From Elusimicrobiota bacterium (lineage in GTDB: Bacteria > Elusimicrobiota > Elusimicrobia > UBA1565 > UBA9628), in contig JAGWMT010000159.1 in NCBI GenBank assembly GCA_028871595.1, forward strand, positions 1 through 7,319: DNA of 7,319 nt. The letters run 5' to 3'. Each line of letters opens with the position of its first letter. The first letter of the stretch is position 1. Both the position numbers and the translations under genes were made by a program. Of the stretch, positions 1 through 4,583 are shown one piece after another. The notes beneath the pieces are model-generated. The model was not told the DNA's origin, did not search any database, and saw only the letters and a program-made list of their open reading frames with translations.

Positions 1-130
1 GCCAAGAGGCCAAGAGGCCAAGAGGCCAAGAGGCCAAGAGGCCAAGAGGCCAAGAGGCCAAGAGGCCAAGAGGCCAAGAGGCCAAGAGGCCAAGAGGCCA
101 AGAGGCCAAGAGGCCAAGAGGCCAAGAGGC
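1..130. repeat. Perfect 8-bp tandem array, unit GCCAAGAG, 16.25 copies
   Basis: The unit GCCAAGAG is repeated 16 times without any error (1-128), followed by GC, and the array reaches the left edge, so its true length is unknown. Every unit junction contains GGCC-AAGA-GGCC, which can fold into short stems with a 4-base loop. Because 8 is not a multiple of 3, all three forward frames read rotations of one octapeptide, AKRPRGQE, and no frame on either strand has a stop inside the array. A window starting inside a perfect repeat may also mark a contig end, in which case the copy number may be an assembly artefact. Confidence 0.97.
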
Positions 131-178
131 AGGAGGACTGGTCCATAACGCCACAGTATTGCCCCAAAAATAGAATCC

Positions 179-284
179 CGTCAAGGCCGCGACTCGTCAA
201 TCCAGCCCTGACGAATGGTAGGGCTAAAAAAATTAACATCCTTGACGCAGCCCGGAACTGGGGCTACCCTAAAGACGACGTCAA
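179..284. promoter_or_regulatory. Cluster of CGTCAA/TTGACG motifs and inverted repeats (putative operator region)
   Basis: CGTCAA occurs at 179-184, 195-200 and 279-284, and its complement TTGACG at 242-247. TGACGA at 209-214 forms a 6-bp inverted repeat with TCGTCA at 194-199. A second family of inverted repeats, AGCCCT/AGGGCT (204-209 with 220-225) and AGCCC/GGGCT (249-253 with 261-265), overlaps these sites. The last one lies in the spacer of the predicted promoter. Such a density of one hexamer in about 105 bp looks like regulator binding sites. That the HTH protein encoded just downstream binds them is inference. Confidence 0.4.
242..270 (+). promoter_or_regulatory. Predicted sigma70-type promoter of the HTH-receiver gene
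   Basis: TTGACG (242-247, five of six consensus bases) is followed by exactly 17 bp and then TACCCT (265-270, T, A and final T conserved). Transcription would start near 277, giving a leader of about 65 nt before the ATG at 343. The -35 box is itself one of the clustered TTGACG motifs and an inverted repeat occupies the spacer, so repression or MerR-like activation at this site is possible. Confidence 0.5.
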
Positions 285-342
285 CCGGCGAAGATTCCCG
301 ATTCCACCATTGTCTGCGCCCGGCCAGAGGACTCATCCGATC

Positions 343-927
343 ATGGCAGACGAGCACGCCGAGCGCGCGTTCACGACGTTCGAAGTCTCCCGCCTGTGCG
401 GCGTCCTCCACGCCACGGTCGCGCACTGGATCAACAAAGGGAAGATCAAGGCCTACACCACGCCAGACAAGCACCGCCGCGTCGATCGCTCCGAACTAGT
501 CGCCTTCATGCACGCCTACGAGTTGCCGATCCCGTCCGACCTGGAGCCCGCGCCGAGGCGCATCCTCATCATCGACGACGACCCGGCGATCACGCGACTC
601 CTGGAGCGTTCCTGGGACCACGACGGCGACGGCTATGCGGTCCTGGCGGTCAACAACCCCGTCGCGGGGCTCGTCGAGGTCGGCCGGCACCAGCCCGACG
701 TCCTGATTCTCGATCTGCTGATGCCGATCCTGAGCGGCTACGAGGTCTGCCGCATCCTCAAGGCGGGACCGGCCACCCGGCACATCCGCGTCATCGCGAT
801 CTCAGGCGGCGCGCCAAGCGACGCCCAACTCGACTTCATTCTCGCCAACGCCGATATGTTCCTGCCCAAGCCGTTCGATCCCCGCAGGCTGGTCGGGGCG
901 GTGGACCTTCTCTTGGGCGCGCGGTAA
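343..927 (+). CDS. Response regulator with N-terminal excisionase/MerR-type HTH and C-terminal receiver domain
   Basis: The 194-aa protein begins with a helix-turn-helix of the excisionase/MerR/BldC type (residues about 10-60: FTTFEVSRLCGV, VAHWINKGKIKAY, then TPDKHRRV, the wing typical of the family). A short linker leads into a complete CheY-like receiver (about 72-194). It keeps the acidic triad D78-D80, the phosphoacceptor D124 in LILDLLMP, S154 and K176 in LPKPF, so phosphorylation is expected to control a DNA-binding function. I chose ATG 343 because AGAGG (326-330) lies upstream with a long 12-nt spacing; a TTG at 310 has no ribosome-binding site. The frame is stop-free back to position 1, through the octamer array, so a much longer N-terminus cannot be excluded. 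No partner kinase is in the window. Confidence 0.88.
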   Translation: MADEHAERAFTTFEVSRLCGVLHATVAHWINKGKIKAYTTPDKHRRVDRSELVAFMHAYELPIPSDLEPAPRRILIIDDDPAITRLLERSWDHDGDGYAVLAVNNPVAGLVEVGRHQPDVLILDLLMPILSGYEVCRILKAGPATRHIRVIAISGGAPSDAQLDFILANADMFLPKPFDPRRLVGAVDLLLGAR

Positions 928-1247
928 GGCGCGCGCGCTTGCGGGAACCAAACCCGCTCTGTTAAACTGTCGCAAGCCGCATCGGAGGCGCTCGAAAACA
1001 GACCGAATCACGCAGGCGTAAAATTATGGCTTCACCGGGACCGCGCGTAAGAGCGCGGTAAGCTCATCTCGACGCTGAGAGGGCGCATTGGAAACCGGAT
1101 TGAAGCCGCTGATGTACTCTGGCCGAAAGGCCAGGGGAAAGGCGGCATTCGATTCCCGGTTATTCCAATGGCTGGGGGTTGGGTGCCGCTGATCTTTTCT
1201 GAGCAATCCATCCCGGCATCCCGCGCGGCCTAGCACGAGGTGCCATC
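928..1247. other. 320-bp intergenic region without a gene, with several strong stem-loops
   Basis: No credible coding frame is present; the only start-like string, ATG at 1026, gives 11 codons. GCTTGCG (937-943) can pair with CGCAAGC (971-977), and alternatively GCGGG (941-945) with CCCGC (953-957), so a weak terminator for the upstream gene is possible. TAAAAT at 1019-1024 resembles a -10 box, but I see no matching -35. ACCGCGC (1040-1046) pairs perfectly with GCGCGGT (1053-1059). The large hairpin at 1086-1170 has its own entry. If transcription starts near 1030, this region would be a structured leader of the tandem-receiver gene. Confidence 0.6.
1086..1170 (+). other. 85-nt imperfect hairpin with GAAA tetraloop (candidate structured RNA or palindromic element)
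   Basis: From outside inwards: CATTGGA (1086-1092) pairs with TCCAATG (1164-1170); AACCGG (1093-1098) pairs with CCGGTT (1156-1161), leaving A1162-T1163 bulged. After an internal loop, GAAGCCGC (1102-1109) pairs with GCGGC (1142-1146) and TTC (1148-1150), with A1147 bulged. After another loop, CTCTGGCC (1117-1124) and GGCCAGGG (1129-1136) pair (one G-T) around the tetraloop GAAA (1125-1128). In all about 28 pairs with loops mostly on the 3' side. It matches no riboswitch class I recognise. It could be a leader RNA, a small RNA, or a palindromic mobile repeat. Confidence 0.5.
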
Positions 1248-2039
1248 ATGCGCGCGCTCATAGTTGACGACGATGCAGCCCTGTCCCGAATGCTCTCGCG
1301 TTGCCTGACCCTGTGGGGCTGGCTTGCCGACGAAGCCCCGAGCGTTTCCGCCGCGCTCGATTCCTTCAAGCGGGGCTCCTATGACCTCCTGCTTTGCGAC
1401 GTGGACCTGCCGGACGGCGACGGGATATCCTTGGCCCAGTCGCTTCTGAAGGTCAAGCCGTCGCTCATCGTCATCATCGCTTCCGGCGATCCCCATAACC
1501 TGGAACGAGCCCGGAAAGGCGGACTGGCCGCGCGCCTCGGCAAGCCCTTCGCGCTGGACGATCTGCGGGTCTTGATCGATTTGGAATACGCGGGAAAAGC
1601 TACTATCGGCAGACAAGTCATCGCATTGGAAAAACAAGCTCCTCCAAACGGTCCCGCTCATGTCCTCCTCGTGGAGGACGACCCCGCCCAACTCGCGGAC
1701 GCCTGGGGCATCCTCGAAGCCATCGGTTGCAGGATCACCGCCGCCGAGAGCGCGGAGGCCGCGCTTCGCGAGGTCGAACGGACCCGCTTCGATGTCATCT
1801 TGACGGACAACATCCTCCCGGGAATGACGGGCTTCCAAGCGCTCCCGCGCCTGCGCGCGTCAGGCGCTCCCGTCATCGTCATGAGCAGCCAGCATGGTCC
1901 CGACACGGAGAAGGACGCACGTCTCCTCGGAGCCGCCGCTTTCATTAAGAAGCCGCTCGTCGTCAAAGAACTGTCTCGACTCATCCGGCAGTCGCTTGAT
2001 TGCGGCGTGCCCAGCCCCGGGAGCCCTGACCGGCCATAG
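1248..2039 (+). CDS. Tandem receiver-domain protein (REC-REC, no output domain)
   Basis: This 263-aa protein has two CheY-like receivers and nothing else recognisable. Domain 1 (about 1-120) has D7-D9, phosphoacceptor D51 in LLLCDVDLP, S79 and K99 in LGKPF. Domain 2 (about 137-252) has E143-D145, phosphoacceptor D187 in VILTDNILPGMTG, S213 and K235 in IKKPL. Both phosphorylation sites are therefore intact. A linker of about 17 residues joins them and a short proline-rich tail ends the protein. ATG 1248 has GAGGTG at 1237-1242, five bases upstream. With no DNA-binding or enzymatic domain it probably works by protein contact or as a phosphate relay or sink. The upstream HTH-receiver protein is an obvious candidate partner, but the 320-bp gap argues against tight co-transcription. 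No kinase is in the window. Confidence 0.92.
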   Translation: MRALIVDDDAALSRMLSRCLTLWGWLADEAPSVSAALDSFKRGSYDLLLCDVDLPDGDGISLAQSLLKVKPSLIVIIASGDPHNLERARKGGLAARLGKPFALDDLRVLIDLEYAGKATIGRQVIALEKQAPPNGPAHVLLVEDDPAQLADAWGILEAIGCRITAAESAEAALREVERTRFDVILTDNILPGMTGFQALPRLRASGAPVIVMSSQHGPDTEKDARLLGAAAFIKKPLVVKELSRLIRQSLDCGVPSPGSPDRP

Positions 2040-2116
2040 TGAAAATCCGGCAAAAGCGCCCATGTGAACTCTCACGAGGCAGACCGACGTTTTTGCAGTC
2101 GGAGCCGATCGCAAGC

Positions 2117-2147
2117 GTGCCGCCTCCCGTTTGCCGGGAGACGGCAC
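2117..2147. terminator. Hairpin between convergent genes (possible bidirectional terminator)
   Basis: GTGCCG (2117-2122) and CTCCCG (2124-2129) pair with CGGGAG (2135-2140) and CGGCAC (2142-2147), a 12-bp stem with one C/A mismatch and a 5-base loop. It sits between the ends of the tandem-receiver gene and the DUF6573 gene. Neither side has a real T-run, so the stem is certain but intrinsic termination is less so. Confidence 0.55.
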
Positions 2148-2153
2148 TTGGAG

Positions 2154-2549
2154 TCAATCCTCGTCCGGGAGCATGATCGTAATAACTGCCTCCGCATCGT
2201 CGCCCGGACCTGATTTGGCCCGCAACGCGACGGACTCCGCCTTCCGTCCAGGTTTCAGGACGAACAGCGGAGAGAAGCGGACTTCGTCCGGCCTGGACGC
2301 GCTCCTGATCGCGTAGCGCAGGATAGTCAGCATATCCCATGCCCGGCCCTTCCAGCTTTGCCCCTCGGCCTTGAGTTCATCCGACGGCTCCAGAATCGCC
2401 CAGACTCCCTGAGTGACGGCCAGCGGCCATTTGAAGCCGGCCTCTCGGGCAAACTCGCTCACGTCCACCAAAACGCCGTCTTCAAGCGCGTCTCGGCGCA
2501 AGTACGACGAGATGACCTCCCAACCTTCCATGCCTTGCTCGTTATTCAT
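2154..2549 (-). CDS. DUF6573 family protein
   Basis: I recognise this 131-aa protein as a DUF6573 member from its ordered motifs: VISSYLRRDALEDGVLVDVS (residues 12-31), EAGFKWPLAVTQGVW (36-50), GRAWDMLTILRYAIR (68-82) and the C-terminal SGPGDDAEAVITIMLPDED. Its length is usual for the family, whose molecular function is unknown; members are frequent on plasmids and other mobile DNA. The frame is open further upstream, to 2660, but that part lies inside the sigma-factor gene. ATG 2549 is preceded by a G-rich sequence (GGGGGA) at suitable distance, so I start there. The gene begins 16 nt after the sigma-factor stop, implying one transcript and perhaps a shared role. No signal peptide or membrane segment is visible. 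Confidence 0.85.
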   Translation of the reverse strand: MNNEQGMEGWEVISSYLRRDALEDGVLVDVSEFAREAGFKWPLAVTQGVWAILEPSDELKAEGQSWKGRAWDMLTILRYAIRSASRPDEVRFSPLFVLKPGRKAESVALRAKSGPGDDAEAVITIMLPDED

Positions 2550-2565
2550 CGTGTCCCCCAGGTGT

Positions 2566-3156
2566 TTAGTCGAGTCGGACCTGCTTGGCCGCGCTCCGCA
2601 ACAGCACGCGCGCCCTATGTAGCCGGGAGCGTACCGTTCCGCACGGAATTCGTAGAACACGCGCCGCGCTTTCGTAACTCATCGCCTGCGCATCGCAAAG
2701 TCGAAGGACCTTCCGAAATCGAGGCTTGAGACGCGCCACGGCTTCGCGGACTTTGCTTTCCGATTCCTCACGCTCCAGCCGTTCCAGGAGTCCCTCGGAG
2801 TCATCCGAAATGGTCTCGTGGTAGAGTTGCTTCCTCTCCCCTTTTGGCGTCCAGTCCAACGAGGACCCGTTGCGCCGCTCAAACCGCCGCCGGGAGTCCG
2901 TGAAGGCGTTTCGCAGTATGGTCTTCATCCACCCTCCAAGCGGTCGTGAACTGTCGTAGCGCCTCCACGTCCTCAGCGCCCGGTAGCAGGTCTCCTGGAC
3001 CAGTTCCTGAGCCTCCACCGCGTCCCGGCACATCCCGTAGGCGAAACATCGAATCTCTTCGCCCTCAAAAGCCAGGTAAGCTTCCAGCATCTTCGCGGCC
3101 TTAGTGCGGCCGTCCGTCTTGCTTCCCGTCCCGACGTTCTCGTAGGTCTTTTTCAT
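2566..3156 (-). CDS. ECF-type sigma-70 family RNA polymerase sigma factor
   Basis: The 196-aa protein has the two-domain layout of extracytoplasmic-function sigma factors. Region 2 covers about residues 24-91, with AQELVQETCYRALRTWRRYD for core binding and -10 recognition and GGWMKTILRNAFTDSRRR at its end. A charged linker of about 45 residues follows. Region 4 covers about 134-192: LKPRFRKVLRL, then the helix-turn-helix MSYESAARVLRIPCGTVRSRLHRAR that reads the -35 element. ATG 3156 has GGAGG six bases upstream. The first 20 residues are a lysine-rich extension that is not part of the fold. No anti-sigma factor is adjacent; the next gene in the transcript is the DUF6573 protein. The class is clear, the ECF subgroup and its regulon are not. 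Confidence 0.92.
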   Translation of the reverse strand: MKKTYENVGTGSKTDGRTKAAKMLEAYLAFEGEEIRCFAYGMCRDAVEAQELVQETCYRALRTWRRYDSSRPLGGWMKTILRNAFTDSRRRFERRNGSSLDWTPKGERKQLYHETISDDSEGLLERLEREESESKVREAVARLKPRFRKVLRLCDAQAMSYESAARVLRIPCGTVRSRLHRARVLLRSAAKQVRLD

Positions 3157-3166
3157 TTCACACCTC
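3146..3166 (-). repeat. Inverted leader repeat, copy 1 (start of the sigma gene)
   Basis: The 21 bases covering GAGGTGTGAAATGAAAAAG plus AC on the - strand (ribosome-binding site, start codon and first codons of the sigma gene) recur exactly on the + strand at 3392-3412. Upstream in both copies is CACTCCT followed by GGCCG (- strand 3201-3189; + strand 3371-3382), so the similarity reaches beyond the perfect core. Confidence 0.85.
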
Positions 3167-3180
3167 CGAACGCCCGGAGG
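3157..3180 (-). promoter_or_regulatory. Stem-loop occluding the ribosome-binding site of the sigma gene
   Basis: Read on the - strand, CCTCCG (3180-3175), a 6-base loop GGCGTT, and CGGAGG (3168-3163) form a perfect 6-bp stem. It contains the whole Shine-Dalgarno GGAGG, six bases before the ATG at 3156. The stem would block ribosome entry unless opened by heat, another RNA, a protein, or an upstream ribosome. The pairing is seen; regulation is inference. Confidence 0.5.
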
Positions 3181-3222
3181 GTCGAAGACGGCCGAGGAGT
3201 GCCGAAGCGGAGAGGAATAAAT

Positions 3223-3327
3223 GGGGGTCCCCCGTGGAACCGCCCTCGGCGCAGCCGAGCCGGCGGCCCCGGCGCGGCCGGGCTGACTGAGAAAACGGAG
3301 CTAGCAAGGCTAGGCCGTTTCTCGGTT
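3223..3327. other. Cluster of four stem-loops between the divergent leaders
   Basis: GGGGG/CCCCC lies at 3223-3233 around one base. CTCGGC/GCCGAG pairs at 3245-3259 and CCCGGC/GCCGGG at 3268-3282, each perfect with a 3-base loop. A longer hairpin at 3285-3327 has GAGAAAACGG (one bulged A) pairing with CCGTTTCTC, and CTAGC pairing with GCTAG at the tip. No coding frame here is credible on either strand. The region must hold the promoters of the sigma gene and of anything expressed from 3402; these stems may be terminators or leader structures. Confidence 0.5.
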
Positions 3328-3391
3328 TCTGCGAGAGGGTGACCGTTTATGCCGGAGCCGCGGCGGCGCTCACTCCTGGCCGGCTGCGCGC

Positions 3392-3412
3392 GAGGTGTGA
3401 AATGAAAAAGAC
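3392..3412 (+). repeat. Inverted leader repeat, copy 2
   Basis: This is the divergent, exact 21-bp copy of the sigma gene's ribosome-binding-site and start region. It offers a good start (GAGG, six bases after it ATG at 3402), but the sequence behind it diverges from the sigma gene within about ten bases. Unlike copy 1, its GAGG is not in an evident hairpin. Confidence 0.85.
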
Positions 3413-3433
3413 TGTAGAGACGGAGAGACGGGA

Positions 3434-3646
3434 GTGGACGTGGCAAAGAAAGCGAAAAATTCCCGCCGCCGAGCGGTGGGTACTGTGGAGTTCGCGGTCC
3501 CGGCCGAGATCAGGCCGGGAGGAGCGCACGCGGACCGATCCGCGTCCATATCAGGGGCGATGTCCAAGCGGCGGTGGGCGGGGTGGGTCAACTCAACGAG
3601 TTGTCCACGCCGTCCACGGGCGCGGCAGTATCCGCCGTTTTTTTAG
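3434..3646 (+). CDS. Possible small protein of unknown function (frame uncertain)
   Basis: Two overlapping + strand frames compete here. GTG 3434 gives 70 codons ending at 3646, starting VDVAKKAKNSRRRAVGTVEF, with GGAG eight bases upstream and somewhat higher third-position GC. ATG 3402, which follows the duplicated sigma-type leader, gives 88 codons ending at 3668, starting MKKTVETERREWTWQRKRK; it would run 26 bp into the end of the RadC gene. Both are very basic and match no family I know. A frameshift joining the two is also possible. The region may be the worn remainder of a larger gene placed behind a copied leader. I would not rely on either product. Confidence 0.25.
   Translation: MDVAKKAKNSRRRAVGTVEFAVPAEIRPGGAHADRSASISGAMSKRRWAGWVNSTSCPRRPRARQYPPFF
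3622..3644 (+). terminator. Possible rho-independent terminator, + strand
   Basis: CGGC (3623-3626) pairs with GCCG (3634-3637) around a 7-base loop, directly followed by seven T (3638-3644). The stem is short but the T-run is good. It would end transcription of the small + strand frame facing the RadC gene; its last bases overlap the RadC stop codon. Confidence 0.35.
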
Positions 3647-4065
3647 AGCAGCAGCCTCGCCTTCTTGAAACTGAAGTAGCCGTCGTCGGTGAGGATCAAG
3701 TGGTCAACGAGTTCCACATGGAGCAGACAGCCCGCCATGATGAGTTGCCGCGTGGCCTGCCGGTCCGCCTGGCTCGGACGCGAATCTCCGGAAGGATGGG
3801 AGTGCGCGACGATGACTTTGCAAGCGCTGCTCAACAGCGCGCCTTTGAAAACCTCGCGCGGCTGAGCGAACGAGGCCGTCAACGTCCCGACCGAGACAAG
3901 CTCGCAGCCGAGGAGACGGTCGCGCGAGTTGAGGTCCAGCCGCCAGAAGTGTTCGCGGTCGAGTCCCCGCGCCAGCGGACGCAGGACGCGGTAGGCGTCC
4001 TCGGCCGAGCGGACGAACCGCCGAGGGAGCAAGCCCGAGCGCACGATTCTGAGGCTCGTCATCAT
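3643..4065 (-). CDS. RadC-family JAB/JAMM domain protein, short form
   Basis: The 140-aa protein is almost entirely the RadC MPN/JAMM domain. Its metal-site residues are in the family order: E55 in GCELVSVGT, H88 and H90 in AHSHPSGD, S92, and D101 in PSQADRQATRQL, so a zinc-dependent fold or activity is possible. REVFKGAL just before is also typical. The long chromosomal RadC form has an extra N-terminal helix-hairpin-helix part, absent here; short forms are common on plasmids, prophages and islands. Their biochemical role is unsettled despite the old DNA-repair name. I start at ATG 4065: the first ATG of ATGATGA overlaps the stop of the membrane-protein gene by 4 bp, and GGAGG lies eight bases upstream. 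This implies translational coupling. Confidence 0.9.
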   Translation of the reverse strand: MMTSLRIVRSGLLPRRFVRSAEDAYRVLRPLARGLDREHFWRLDLNSRDRLLGCELVSVGTLTASFAQPREVFKGALLSSACKVIVAHSHPSGDSRPSQADRQATRQLIMAGCLLHVELVDHLILTDDGYFSFKKARLLL

Positions 4066-4487
4066 CGTGCGGCCTCCATCAATAGGGCAAGAAGCCTCGG
4101 CCACACGTGCGCCGCGGAACAGAAGTATGCCGCCCCGAGGACGAGCACAAGTTCGGCGGAGTACGCCGCGAAGAAAGTCGCGGCGAACGACGCCTGCCCC
4201 AGAGAGGGCCGGACGATCCTCTCAGCCACAGCGTAAGCGGCCTCGTCGAACGCCATGGCAAGCCGCAGGGCCCCCATCGCGACGAGGAGCAGCAGTTGGG
4301 TCAGCACACCGAAGGACAAAACCGACAGGAAGAGCAGTGCTTCAAGAATCTGGCCGATGGGGGCCAGCGGCGGGGCGTGCCTGACATGCGCCAGGCCGGC
4401 CGCGATAGAAATCCAACCGACGAGCCGTGCCAGCGGCCGCCAGTCCCAGTCCTGCCAACAGAAAGCATCGGGGGTCTCTTTTCTCAC
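4062..4487 (-). CDS. Small membrane protein of unknown function
   Basis: I do not recognise the family. From GTG 4487 it is 141 aa. A tryptophan-rich N-terminus (CWQDWDWRPLA) is followed by hydrophobic stretches at about 19-35, 47-80 (long enough for two segments) and 100-126, so three or four membrane passes are likely. Its stop overlaps the RadC start (ATGA), so the two are cotranscribed. The start is unsure: GTG 4487 has no good Shine-Dalgarno, and the frame stays open upstream across the end of the insertion sequence to 4544. The IS boundary is only 34 bp before the GTG. The element has therefore either split off the promoter or removed the true N-terminus. Confidence 0.65.
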   Translation of the reverse strand: MRKETPDAFCWQDWDWRPLARLVGWISIAAGLAHVRHAPPLAPIGQILEALLFLSVLSFGVLTQLLLLVAMGALRLAMAFDEAAYAVAERIVRPSLGQASFAATFFAAYSAELVLVLGAAYFCSAAHVWPRLLALLMEAAR

Positions 4488-4521
4488 GCAGAACTTACGT
4501 TTTACCCCCCCTTTTAGTTCC

Positions 4522-4545
4522 ACAGGCTTATGCACATGACTCAAG
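4522..4545 (+). repeat. Left terminal inverted repeat of the IS
   Basis: It begins ACAGGCTTATGCACATG and ends ACTCAAG; 23 of 24 bases match the reverse complement of the right end. The predicted -35 box of the transposase promoter lies inside it. Confidence 0.92.
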
Positions 4546-4559
4546 TGAATTCATAGAAT
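4531..4559 (+). promoter_or_regulatory. Predicted transposase promoter
   Basis: TGCACA (4531-4536, four of six bases of the -35 consensus) is separated by 17 bp from TAGAAT (4554-4559, five of six of the -10 consensus). Transcription would begin about 20 nt before the ATG at 4584. Overlap with the terminal repeat would let bound transposase repress its own gene. Confidence 0.4.
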
Positions 4560-4583
4560 GTCATTGTGCGAAAAGAATATCCG

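Noticed and set aside
204..232. AGCCCT/AGGGCT stem next to an A-run, considered as an intrinsic terminator
   Set aside because: On the + strand the stem is followed by A, not T; on the - strand the T-run comes before the stem. The order is wrong for termination in either direction.
1026..1061. Eleven-codon frame starting ATG after TAAAATT, a possible leader peptide
   Set aside because: No ribosome-binding site, no run of codons for one amino acid, and it overlaps the perfect stem at 1040-1059; nothing supports translation.
1142..1168. TTCGATTCCCGG followed by TTATTCCA resembles the 3' end of a tRNA, a possible attachment site
   Set aside because: The 5' side of the T-stem does not pair, no acceptor, D or anticodon arms fit upstream, and the bases are better explained as the 3' arm of the large hairpin.
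1086..1170. Hairpin considered as an integron attC site
   Set aside because: The outer arms lack the RYYYAAC / GTTRRRY core sites, and no integrase or cassette array is present.
3236..3260. GGAACC on the + strand as an ECF -35 element
   Set aside because: No convincing -10 (CGTC or similar) follows at 16-17 bp, and it points away from the sigma gene; the match alone is too short.
3574..4236. Long + strand frame opposite radC
   Set aside because: The - strand RadC and membrane-protein frames have clear family motifs or hydrophobic structure; the + strand frame is their antisense image without recognisable features.
4488..4544. N-terminal extension of the membrane protein from a TTG at 4544
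   Set aside because: These codons lie partly in the IS terminal repeat and lack a ribosome-binding site; reading out of an IS end is not evidence for a native start.
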